The notes beneath the pieces are model-generated. The model searched no databases, was not told the origin of the DNA, and worked only from the letters and a program-made list of their open reading frames with translations. Positions 1-7,518 of a stretch of 64,000 bases of DNA are shown here, in pieces. Position numbers and translations under genes: made by a program. Source of the DNA: Paraglaciecola chathamensis S18K6. GTDB taxonomy: Bacteria; Pseudomonadota; Gammaproteobacteria; Enterobacterales; Alteromonadaceae. Numbering within the stretch: position 1 is the stretch's first letter; the number at the start of each line of letters is the position of its first letter. The stretch spans positions 124,001 to 188,000 of the forward strand of contig BAEM01000022.1 of the NCBI GenBank assembly GCA_000314955.1, given 5' to 3'.

Positions 1-2
1 CA

Positions 3-854
3 ATTGGTAACGAAGGCGCAGGCGTTGTCGTTGCCGCTGGTGATAGTGAAAAAGCGCAAGCGTTAATCGGTAAAACCGTTGCTATTCTTACGGGCGCTTC
101 GTACACCCAATATGCGTGCGTGCCTATTCAAGCGTGTATTGTACATCATGACGATACAACACCATTAGCGGCAGCTTCTTCATTTGTTAATCCGCTTACT
201 GCCCTAGGTATGGTAGAAACGATGCGTATGGAAGGCCACACGGCATTGGTGCATACCGCAGCAGCCTCTAGCCTTGGCATTATGCTAAACAAAATATGTC
301 TTGCTGAAGGTGTGCAGCTGGTAAATATCGTGCGCAAGCAAGAGCAAGTTGATTTATTAACTCAAATTGGTGCCAAGTACGTTGTTAACTCATCAAGCGA
401 TAGCTACAAGAAAGATTTATACAAAGCGATTGAAGCCACAGGTGCAACGCTCGCATTCGATGCCATTGGCGGTGGTGAGCTGGCCAGCGATATACTGACT
501 ACTATGGAAGCCGTTGGTAGTAAAGATGCCACTGGGTTCAATACCTACGGCTCTTTGGACAACAAACAAGTGTACATTTATGGTGGCCTTGATTTCTCAC
601 CCACAGTGTTAAATCGCGCCTTTGGTATGACGTGGAGCGTCGGTGGTTGGTTATTGATGCGCTTCTTAGGCAAGTTAGATGCACCAAAAGTAGCTGAATT
701 ACACAAACGTGTAGCGGATGAAATCAACACTACCTTTGCGATTGAATCTAGCGAAGAGCTTTCTTTTGAAGAGGCGCTCACACCAGAAATTATCGCCAAG
801 TACAACGCGAAATCGACCTGTGGAAAATATATTATTAACCCAAATAAAGCTTAA
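3..854 (+). CDS. Zinc-type alcohol dehydrogenase/quinone reductase-like protein, 5' end outside the window
   Basis: The reading frame is open from the first bases of the window, so only the last 283 residues are present; the true start lies upstream. The visible part begins in the N-terminal GroES-like domain (GNEGAGVVVAAG, the glycine-rich loop of the MDR superfamily) and continues into a Rossmann nucleotide-binding domain with HTAAASSLG, the alanine/glycine-rich turn typical of NADPH:quinone reductase-type members. These enzymes reduce carbonyls or quinones with NAD(P)H in the cytoplasm. The substrate cannot be read from the sequence. No structural zinc cysteine cluster is visible in the part present. 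A clear hairpin terminator follows, so it is probably transcribed separately from the LysR gene downstream. Family call is firm, function is not. Confidence 0.85.
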   Translation: MGNEGAGVVVAAGDSEKAQALIGKTVAILTGASYTQYACVPIQACIVHHDDTTPLAAASSFVNPLTALGMVETMRMEGHTALVHTAAASSLGIMLNKICLAEGVQLVNIVRKQEQVDLLTQIGAKYVVNSSSDSYKKDLYKAIEATGATLAFDAIGGGELASDILTTMEAVGSKDATGFNTYGSLDNKQVYIYGGLDFSPTVLNRAFGMTWSVGGWLLMRFLGKLDAPKVAELHKRVADEINTTFAIESSEELSFEEALTPEIIAKYNAKSTCGKYIINPNKA

Positions 855-871
855 TCATTTGTATTGGTTTA

Positions 872-900
872 GGGCTAAGTAAATTAGCCCTTTTATTTTT
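872..900 (+). terminator. Rho-independent terminator of the dehydrogenase gene
   Basis: A 7-bp perfect stem (GGGCTAA, five-base loop, TTAGCCC) is followed by TTTTATTTTT. It lies 17 bases after the stop codon of the dehydrogenase gene. Confidence 0.85.
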
Positions 901-1074
901 GTGTTTTTTAGTGCGCATTATCTAAACGCGCTGGTTATTCACATTCCATTCCTCAAACTCAATCTACCTAACCCAGTTGTTCGTCCTTGTTTTTAGTTTT
1001 TACGCGGCTAATAATTGAAAAAAATCGCGTCTCATGAAAAACTTTCAAAAATTATTTGAAAGTGAATAGGTTCG

Positions 1075-1986
1075 ATGAAGAACATTCAAGATCTACGTTT
1101 ATTTTGTGAAACTGCGCAACAAGGCAGCTTGTCAGCCTGCGCCAGAAAGATGGACCTCTCGCCCGCTGTGGTCAGTGCTTCGCTAAAGCGTCTTGAAGCA
1201 GATTTAGGCGTGCTGTTATTTATTCGCTCAACACGCAATTTGCGTTTAACCCAAAAAGGCGAACAATTCTTACGCCACTGCACGAATGCTCTGACAATAC
1301 TGGATGAAGCCACCACGGAAATACACAGTCAGGATGCAGAACTAAGCGGTGTTATCCAACTCTCTGCACCTTCGGATATGGGACGCAATCTATTACTTCC
1401 TTGGCTTGATAGTTTTATGGAAGCTCACCCAAGAGTCGAGGTGCGTTTACAGCTTTCAGACAGCCCAGCTGATTTATACAGTCAACCGGTTGATTTAGCC
1501 CTACGCTATGGAAAACCCAAGGACTCTGGTTTTATCGCCATACCTATTGCGGCGCAAAATGTGCCTGTTTTATGTGCATCACCCGCTTACATCGAACAAT
1601 TTGGGACACCTAGCTCCTTGCAAGCACTCACTCAACACAATTGCTTGTGTCACGGGCACAACGATACGTTGCACACGCGCTGGACATTCAGTAAAGAAAA
1701 CAAAAGCGTCAGCATAGACGTAACAGGTAACCGCCAGTGTAAAGACGGTGATATTACCCGAAAATGGGCAATCGCAGGCAAAGGTATCGCTCGCAAATCG
1801 AAGCTAGATATTATTCAAGATTTAATACACGGACGCTTAGTAGAACTTGATATAGATGGTTGGCACGGAGAAACATTCCCTTTAAACCTTATTTGCGCTG
1901 AAAGGCGCTTATTGAGCCCCACCATCAATGCATTTAAGCAACATTTGATAGAAAACGTGACAGCGCTGTTTAATCAACTTAAATAG
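1075..1986 (+). CDS. LysR family transcriptional regulator
   Basis: A 303-residue protein of usual LysR length. Residues 1-60 form the winged helix-turn-helix, with the recognition segment around SACARKMDLSPAVVSASLKR and the wing at LTQKGEQFL. Residues about 90-300 match the periplasmic-binding-like effector domain. LysR proteins bind promoters as tetramers and respond to a small molecule. The start is preceded by AATAGGTTCG, a modest ribosome site. It lies 220 bp after the dehydrogenase on the same strand but behind a terminator, so control of that gene is possible but unproven. The second-domain sequence and the gene context do not reveal the inducer. Confidence 0.88.
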   Translation: MKNIQDLRLFCETAQQGSLSACARKMDLSPAVVSASLKRLEADLGVLLFIRSTRNLRLTQKGEQFLRHCTNALTILDEATTEIHSQDAELSGVIQLSAPSDMGRNLLLPWLDSFMEAHPRVEVRLQLSDSPADLYSQPVDLALRYGKPKDSGFIAIPIAAQNVPVLCASPAYIEQFGTPSSLQALTQHNCLCHGHNDTLHTRWTFSKENKSVSIDVTGNRQCKDGDITRKWAIAGKGIARKSKLDIIQDLIHGRLVELDIDGWHGETFPLNLICAERRLLSPTINAFKQHLIENVTALFNQLK

Positions 1987-2116
1987 TGCTGCCTCGGTGT
2001 AGAACCAATCCACATCAACAAGCGCCCGCTTAGAATGCGTTCAGCGTTTAATGATAAGAGCGTCGCTATGGACTAATGGTTGTACTCTTTCAAATCGTGC
2101 GGGCTTTTAAATTGCG

Positions 2117-2142
2117 AGCGCTTTCGAACCGAGAGCGCTTTT
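2117..2142. terminator. Hairpin between convergent regulator genes, probable terminator
   Basis: Nine-base arms AGCGCTTTC and GAGAGCGCT pair with one G-T wobble around a five-base loop, followed by TTTAAA. It sits between the ends of the LysR gene (131 bp away) and of the opposing winged-helix regulator. The U-run is short, so the call is tentative. Confidence 0.45.
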
Positions 2143-2182
2143 AAACAGTGAAAACACTGAACAAAAGCCCGGACCGATAGAT

Positions 2183-3013
2183 TTAGGAAAGAAAGGTATT
2201 GGTGTTCAAGCGATACCCCACCCCTTTAACGGTGAGTATCCACCTAGGATTGTCAGGATCTACTTCAACTTTTTTACGTAGCAGGTGCATATATTGGTAT
2301 AAATCTGACTTGTTCGCACGGCGAGTATCTGGCCATAAATTTTCGATGATTTTTTCCGTGCTACACACATGGTCGTGCACTTGAGCCAATAAGGTGAACA
2401 ATTTAAATTCTTTCGCCGTCAGCATAATATTTTTGCCCTGACAGTGCACCGTTCTACTGTTGTTATCAATAACAAATGGCCCTAAAACAAAACTCGTTTC
2501 TTCATCAGGCAACACATCGTTTAGTACTCGAGCAGTATGGTGACTTTGCTCAGAACTAAAAATAGCGGGGATGCCTCGTCTATCTATGGCACCTCTTCTT
2601 TCTTTGTGACGCCTTTCATCTCTTAAGTTAGTGTTATTCACGCCAATCTGAGGTAAGTAACCGTCTAACTTTGCAATCAAATCGACGTCAGTAAAATAAT
2701 CAACCCAAGGTAAATTTTCAGCAAGCCTTGAATTATTTTGATTCACGACCGCACACACTGGGATTTTGTATACATGATTTATTTGGTGCAAGACCTCAAA
2801 GTGCGACGCTAAAAGTTCTGACCTAATTGTACGTAAATCAATTAGCACCACTTTACATACACGGTTAACTGAGTCGAGCGAAAGTGGGTCGTTTAACGCC
2901 ACTGAGCGAAATGAAAAATGGTTGGCTACGCTTAACCCGGTCAACACACCAATTAAAAAATTGTCATCGGATATTACCAGCATGTCTTGCTGTGCTTGAG
3001 AATGCGTCATCAT
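2183..3013 (-). CDS. OmpR-type winged-helix regulator with degenerate receiver domain
   Basis: A 276-residue protein. The N-terminal about 120 residues look like a response-regulator receiver (DD at the acidic pocket, VVLIDLRT at the third strand), but the usual conserved lysine is not evident (VVNQNN), so control by phosphorylation is doubtful. A basic linker (DERRHKERRGAIDRRG) follows. The C-terminal about 100 residues are a Trans_reg_C winged helix (LTAKEFKLFTLLAQ, ending TVKGVGYRLN). The ribosome site AAAGGATTAG precedes the start. The gene is divergent from the NSD-repeat amyloid-like gene, 630 bp away, and is the natural candidate to control that locus. This is an inference from position; no operator was identified. 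Confidence 0.8.
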   Translation of the reverse strand: MMTHSQAQQDMLVISDDNFLIGVLTGLSVANHFSFRSVALNDPLSLDSVNRVCKVVLIDLRTIRSELLASHFEVLHQINHVYKIPVCAVVNQNNSRLAENLPWVDYFTDVDLIAKLDGYLPQIGVNNTNLRDERRHKERRGAIDRRGIPAIFSSEQSHHTARVLNDVLPDEETSFVLGPFVIDNNSRTVHCQGKNIMLTAKEFKLFTLLAQVHDHVCSTEKIIENLWPDTRRANKSDLYQYMHLLRKKVEVDPDNPRWILTVKGVGYRLNTNTFLS

Positions 3014-3643
3014 CTAATCCTTTATCTAGCATAATCAGACGGACTCAACTCACAAGACAGCATATTTTGGGAATATAAAACAGAATCCTATCGTAATAAT
3101 CTCTGATTAATTCACATCAAACTTTTATTAAAAAGCAAAAAACGAACCACATAATATAATATTTAATGATTACCGAGACTTAATAGATAAAGTTAAATTC
3201 TTATCACCAGAAATAGCGACGATTGTAAAAAAAACAGACAGTGAATTTTTAAAAAAGCAATATTTAGCATAATTTAATGACTGAATTATTACCTGCACGC
3301 CCTGTTCAGATCCATTCTTGAAAATGAATTTCAATATAGCGTTAGCAATAACTAAAGAGAAAATAACAAGTTGCAGTTCATTGCCTAACAAGAGAATTTA
3401 AATTACCCATAAATTAAACCCATTAAAGATGTACTGTCGCAAAAAAGTAATTTTAAGGCGTTTTTAATGTGCGCTTGATGGAATTTTCAGCTACCGATTA
3501 ACTACAGTAATTGCGGGAGAAAAAGAACAGGACACAGTTCCCTTTCCCTTTCCCTTTGTATATTTTTGAATATTTAAGCGTTGCTATTTCCAGTGAGATT
3601 ATCCGTGAATGGTGACAAATCGTTTTTTAATGGAGCATAAAAG
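3014..3643. promoter_or_regulatory. Long divergent intergenic region upstream of the amyloid-like operon
   Basis: 630 bp, strongly A/T-rich, between the winged-helix regulator and the NSD-repeat gene. I see no convincing coding region. It must hold the promoters of both genes. A pyrimidine tract of three CCCTTT units lies at about 3540-3557. The ribosome site GGAGCATAAAAG lies just before the amyloid-like gene. I could not assign -35/-10 boxes with confidence. Confidence 0.5.
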
Positions 3644-5716
3644 ATGAAAGTATTTAATAAAAGCTTATTAGCAGCAAGCATGACAATCATACTCGGTTCA
3701 GCGACCAGTGTGTGGGCAAACCCAACAAACACCGCCACGGAAGTGGCTGAATCTCAAACAGCAACGGCAAGTGCGGATAGCACAGGCGACTCATCAGCAG
3801 CAGCAAACGAAAATTCTACTGCAACCACAGATAACAGCACTGATTCTTCAGATAACAGCGATGCAAGTTCGGCATCAGGTAGTGAAGTAGCGGCCAACAA
3901 CGGCAGTATGGCAGCGACGGACAATAGTGATAACTCGGACAATTCGGACGCATCTGACAACAGTGACAATTCTAACAGCAGCGACAATAGCGACGGTAGT
4001 TCCGCGTCAGGCAGTGAAGTAGCGGCCAACAACGGCAGTATGGCAGCGACGGACAATAGTGATAACTCGGACAATTCGGACGCATCTGATAACAGTGACA
4101 ATTCCAACAACAGTGACAATAGCGACGGTAGTTCCGCATCAGGCAGTGAAGTAGCCGCTAACAACGGCAGTATGGCTGCAACCGATAACAGCGACAATTC
4201 TGATAATTCAGATAACTCGGATAACTCGGACAACTCAGATAACAGTGATATGAGTGACGGTAGCTATGCATCGTCTACTGAGTCTGCTGCGAATAATGGC
4301 AGTATGGCCATGTCTGATCGCTCTGATAACTCAGATAACAGTGACAACTCAGACAGCAGTGATAACAGTGACGGCAGTGCAGCATCAGCCACTGACGCTG
4401 CGGCAAATAATGGCAGTATGGCCATGAGCGACCGTTCGGATAACTCTGACAACAGTAATAATTCAGATAACTCGGATAACAGCGACAATTCTGATAGTTC
4501 TGACAACAGTGATAGCAGCGATGGCAGCTACGCTTCAGCCACAGACTCTGCGGCAAATAACGGCAGTATGGCGATGACAGACCGTTCAGATAACTCAGAC
4601 AACAGTGATAATTCTGATAACAGCAACAACTCAGATAATTCTGATAACTCTGATAGCTCATCGTCAGATAGTAGTGACAATAGCTACGCTATGGGGACTG
4701 AGGCCACAGCGAACAATGGCAGCATGGCAATGAGTGATCGTTCTGATAATTCAGATAACAGCGATAGCTCAGATAACTCTGACAACTCTGACAACAGCAA
4801 CAATAGCGATAACAGCTATGCTTCTGCGTCAGATGCAGCAGCAAATGGAGGCAGTACCGCAACCTCTGACCGTTCAGATAACAGCATGGCAAGTGCCAGC
4901 GCAATGGGATCGGCAGCAGCTAATGGTGGCAGCACAGCGTCGGTTGATAACAGCGACAGTAGTGATAATGGCTACGCTAGTGCAAACGCAATGGGCTCAG
5001 CATCAGCCAATGGCGGAAGCACAGCGAGTACCGACAATAGCGACAACTCTGACAACTCAGACAATAGTGATAACTCTGACAATTCTGACAATTCAGATAA
5101 CTCAGATAATAGCTATGCGAATTCATCAATGGGCGGAGCATCGGCGAACGGTGGCAGTACTGCGAATGTTGATAATTCAGATAATTCCGACAACTCTGAT
5201 AATTCAGACAACAGCGATAACAGTGACAACAGTTACGCGAATGCGGCAGAAGGAGGCGCATCAGCGAACGGTGGCAGCACTGCAACTGTAGACAACAGTG
5301 ATAGCAGCGATAACAGCGACAACAGTGATAACAGTTACGCGAGTGCTGCAGAAGGCGGAGCTTCAGCTAACGGTGGTAGCACCGCGTCTGTCGATAACAG
5401 TGACAATAGCGATAACAGCGACAACAGTGACAATAGCTCTGCATGGTCTGAGGGCTGGGGCACATCTGCTGCGAATAATGGTGGCGTTGCCACCACCACT
5501 TACAGTGTCAATGAGTCTAACCTAACGGGTTCTGTGACAGGTAATTATGTGACTTACAGCTTTGACAATCAGTCAACAATTGCAAGTAACAATAATATGT
5601 CAGATACCTTCAACGGCACCGCGGGTATCAATCAAAATGTGCAGAATTTAGGGCACAATGCCTTAGCGCAACAACAAGTATCCTTCCAAGGAAATGTAAA
5701 TGTGAACCCTCAATAA
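3644..5716 (+). CDS. Secreted NSD-repeat, amyloid-like structural protein
   Basis: A 690-residue protein with a clear Sec signal peptide (residues 1-25, MKVFNKSLL... ending SVWA). Residues about 80-610 alternate 13 cassettes of the form AANNGSMA (first seven) or ANGGSTA (last six) with variable runs of Asn-Ser-Asp triplets, giving a very acidic, low-complexity chain without cysteine. A fourteenth degenerate cassette (AANNGGVA) leads into a different C-terminal segment of about 80 residues ending with GTAGINQNVQNLGHNALAQQ, which resembles a single Fap/curli-type Asn/Gln-rich amyloid repeat. The gene is followed by an intercistronic stem-loop and by a C39 protease, with a FapF-like pore nearby, so I read it as the major fibre or matrix subunit of a Fap-like system. 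Family membership is inferred from context and composition, not from clear homology. A Ca2+-binding or spacer role for the NSD runs is an alternative. Confidence 0.7.
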   Translation: MKVFNKSLLAASMTIILGSATSVWANPTNTATEVAESQTATASADSTGDSSAAANENSTATTDNSTDSSDNSDASSASGSEVAANNGSMAATDNSDNSDNSDASDNSDNSNSSDNSDGSSASGSEVAANNGSMAATDNSDNSDNSDASDNSDNSNNSDNSDGSSASGSEVAANNGSMAATDNSDNSDNSDNSDNSDNSDNSDMSDGSYASSTESAANNGSMAMSDRSDNSDNSDNSDSSDNSDGSAASATDAAANNGSMAMSDRSDNSDNSNNSDNSDNSDNSDSSDNSDSSDGSYASATDSAANNGSMAMTDRSDNSDNSDNSDNSNNSDNSDNSDSSSSDSSDNSYAMGTEATANNGSMAMSDRSDNSDNSDSSDNSDNSDNSNNSDNSYASASDAAANGGSTATSDRSDNSMASASAMGSAAANGGSTASVDNSDSSDNGYASANAMGSASANGGSTASTDNSDNSDNSDNSDNSDNSDNSDNSDNSYANSSMGGASANGGSTANVDNSDNSDNSDNSDNSDNSDNSYANAAEGGASANGGSTATVDNSDSSDNSDNSDNSYASAAEGGASANGGSTASVDNSDNSDNSDNSDNSSAWSEGWGTSAANNGGVATTTYSVNESNLTGSVTGNYVTYSFDNQSTIASNNNMSDTFNGTAGINQNVQNLGHNALAQQQVSFQGNVNVNPQ
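3875..4200 (+). repeat. 132-bp tandem repeat inside the amyloid-like gene
   Basis: Two near-identical 132-bp units (3875-4006 and 4007-4138; 44 codons each, in frame) and a partial, diverging third unit from 4139. Each encodes one SGSEVAANNGSMAATDN cassette plus its NSD run. Beyond this the gene continues as shorter 9-bp NSD-coding repeats. Length change by slippage would keep the frame. Confidence 0.85.
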
Positions 5717-5748
5717 CATCGATATTGTAGGTTTCGTTTTAAGGAAAT

Positions 5749-5779
5749 ATAAGTTGCTGGCGTCTTGCCAGCAACTTAT
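5749..5779 (+). promoter_or_regulatory. Perfect 13-bp intercistronic stem-loop
   Basis: ATAAGTTGCTGGC and its exact complement flank a five-base loop, 32 bp after the amyloid-like gene and just ahead of the ribosome site (AAAAAGGA) of the next gene. No U-run follows, so it is less likely a full terminator than an mRNA-stabilising or read-through-limiting element. Such an element would keep the structural subunit more abundant than the downstream accessory proteins. Confidence 0.6.
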
Positions 5780-5796
5780 TAAAAAGGACACGGGCT

Positions 5797-6144
5797 ATGA
5801 AGAAAATATCTAACATTACTAGCGTATTTACTCTATTTCCCTTACTCATGCTAATTGCACTTAGCGGCACAGCAAAGCCCACTATTGATGAGATACCCCC
5901 TGTTTTGCTTGGTGACTTAGAGCAAGAACGTGGAATGGGGGGTGTTGTTGATGTAACAAACAACAGCCATTTAGAAGCTGTTTTAACAGACAACTACAAC
6001 GCCAACAGTGTAACGGGAAATAATTCAATTGATCGAGGTTCATTTAATGATGCTTCTGGTGTGTTTTCTATTATTCAAAATACCGGCAACAACGTCATTA
6101 TTCAGGAATCGACCATCATAACAGTCACTATCGCACCTAATTAA
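5797..6144 (+). CDS. Small secreted amyloid-like protein of the Fap-like locus
   Basis: A 115-residue protein with an N-terminal signal peptide (KKISNITSVFTLFPLLMLIA, cleaved near SGTA). The mature part contains VDVTNNSHLEA, then GNNSIDRGSFNDASGVFSII and QNTGNNVIIQESTIITVTI, an Asn/Gln-rich pattern of short beta strands typical of functional amyloid subunits. It has no cysteine. It sits between the large NSD-repeat gene and the C39 protease, only 3 bp from the latter, so it is probably a minor subunit or nucleator. I do not recognise a named family with certainty; the function is inferred. Confidence 0.65.
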   Translation: MKKISNITSVFTLFPLLMLIALSGTAKPTIDEIPPVLLGDLEQERGMGGVVDVTNNSHLEAVLTDNYNANSVTGNNSIDRGSFNDASGVFSIIQNTGNNVIIQESTIITVTIAPN

Positions 6145-6162
6145 CGGATGAATAGGCGTACT

Positions 6163-6834
6163 ATGAGACTTTTACTGTGTTTAACCATGTTGTTTACCAC
6201 CTACCCGGCTTTGAGCGGACTTGTTGATTTTAATGGACAGTTTTCCATTAAAGTCGCCAGCATAAGTGAGCTTCGCTTTAAGACAATTTACAAACAAAAG
6301 TATGACTTTAGTTGTGGTTCAGCAACGCTCGCCAGCCTACTGTCGTTTCATTATAACGACGAAGTGAATGAGCTAAGTGTGTTCAAGGATATGTTTGAAC
6401 ATGGCAATAAAGAAAAAATTAAACACCAAGGGTTCTCGTTACTTGATATGAAGCAGTATCTTGCACGCAGAGGTTACCGCTCAAACGGCTTTAAAATCTC
6501 ATTGGAACAGCTGTCCAGCGCTCAACTTCCCGCGATTACCATTATTAATAACAATGGCTATATGCATTTTGTGATCATAAAAGGCAGTAGTGCTTCTGAA
6601 GTGCTTGTGGGCGATCCCGCTATTGGTTTGAAATCAATAAAAATGGCGGAATTTAGGGAAATGTGGAACAACCGGATATTGTTTGTCATTCAAGATTACA
6701 AAGACATTGCCGTGAGTCAGTACCAAAGTGATCAGAAAAATGATCACCTGGTTCGAGCAAATCTAGGGCTAGCGGTCGACCACGCCAGTTTAGGTCTGTT
6801 TAACGTACTACAACCCTCCAGTGTCGACTTTTAA
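6163..6834 (+). CDS. C39-type cysteine peptidase, FapD-like
   Basis: About 223 residues with a signal peptide (MRLLLCLTMLFTTYPALSG), so it acts in the periplasm. The papain-like C39 core shows the catalytic Cys in DFSCGSATLASLL, the His in NGYMHFVII and the Asp in VGDPAIG, in family order. There is no ABC-transporter part, unlike bacteriocin exporters. Free-standing C39 proteins of this kind (FapD) belong to the fap amyloid locus of Pseudomonas. C39 enzymes cut after double glycine, and the next gene encodes a secreted protein with an LRGG motif. An in-frame start 15 bases upstream (6148) is possible; I prefer 6163 because AGGCG lies just before it. Confidence 0.82.
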   Translation: MRLLLCLTMLFTTYPALSGLVDFNGQFSIKVASISELRFKTIYKQKYDFSCGSATLASLLSFHYNDEVNELSVFKDMFEHGNKEKIKHQGFSLLDMKQYLARRGYRSNGFKISLEQLSSAQLPAITIINNNGYMHFVIIKGSSASEVLVGDPAIGLKSIKMAEFREMWNNRILFVIQDYKDIAVSQYQSDQKNDHLVRANLGLAVDHASLGLFNVLQPSSVDF

Positions 6835-6844
6835 GGATAAAAAG

Positions 6845-7330
6845 ATGAAAACACAAAGTCTATTTCAGGGAAAAACGACCTTAATAAGTGCGCTAAGTAT
6901 CATTTTGATTTCAGTACCGAGTTACGCAAAGAATACACCTGGCTTGGCTATGGACGAGCATGACACAATACATTGGCAACCTGTTTCTGAGGAGAAACTT
7001 GCCACATTACGTGGTGGATTTGTACTTGGTAATGGTGTAGTTGTTGATCTTAACTTTCAAAAACACCTCTTTCAAAACGGTGAGTTAACAAGCCACACCT
7101 ATTTTCAAACACCACAAGACTTCGCGCAATTGGGTAAAGATGAACTATCCCTAAACTCGATACTACCAAATAGTACCTTTAATACTGTTTTACAAAACAC
7201 CCTTGATAATCAAACCCTTTCAGCGATAACCAATATCGATATCACCATCAAAAACATTGAGCACGCTAAACAAGCGTTTGCTCAGGACCAATTATATAAC
7301 ACATACTTTAACGCCCGCGCCCACCACTAA
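6845..7330 (+). CDS. Secreted protein with LRGG motif, candidate C39 protease substrate
   Basis: About 161 residues with a Sec signal peptide (residues 1-28, ending VPSYA). Soon after comes EEKLATLRGGFVLGNGVVVD, in which the double glycine (residues 57-58) follows a short helical, charged stretch, as in C39-processed leaders. The rest is hydrophilic and Asn/Thr/Gln-rich, ending in an amphipathic tail, and has no cysteine. The start is set by AAGGATAAAAAG directly before the ATG; it follows the C39 gene by 10 bp and is surely co-transcribed. I do not recognise a named family. A role as a Fap-locus accessory protein, activated or released by cleavage, is inferred. Confidence 0.65.
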   Translation: MKTQSLFQGKTTLISALSIILISVPSYAKNTPGLAMDEHDTIHWQPVSEEKLATLRGGFVLGNGVVVDLNFQKHLFQNGELTSHTYFQTPQDFAQLGKDELSLNSILPNSTFNTVLQNTLDNQTLSAITNIDITIKNIEHAKQAFAQDQLYNTYFNARAHH

Positions 7331-7518
7331 GTTCGAATAAAAGGCTTTAATACTCTGGCGTAAACACCGGTCTTGATTACTGTGCGCGCCTAGCCCGCTT
7401 ACCTAGACGCCGCAATGTTGTAAACGCGCTTGTCGCGCTTGTCGCCCTAGTGACTATCACGTTAACGATCGTTAAATATAAAATCCAACATCACTAGCAC
7501 TATTGCTGATGTGCATCA

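Noticed and set aside
3170-3391. 73-codon open frame on the minus strand upstream of the NSD-repeat gene
   Set aside because: TTG start, no ribosome site, hydrophobic but without any recognisable family; it lies in the A/T-rich promoter region.
3754-5291. Several long frames overlapping the NSD-repeat gene on both strands (for example leucine/serine-rich minus-strand frames)
   Set aside because: They are by-products of the 9-bp repeats; the repeat pattern is explained by the plus-strand protein that has a signal peptide and ribosome site.
3644-5716. RTX or adhesin of the Sdr type as the main reading of the NSD protein
   Set aside because: No RTX GGxGxDxUx repeats and no LPxTG anchor; the C39 protease and FapF-like barrel nearby fit a Fap-like system better. 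The flexible-spacer role of the SD-rich runs is kept as a possibility.
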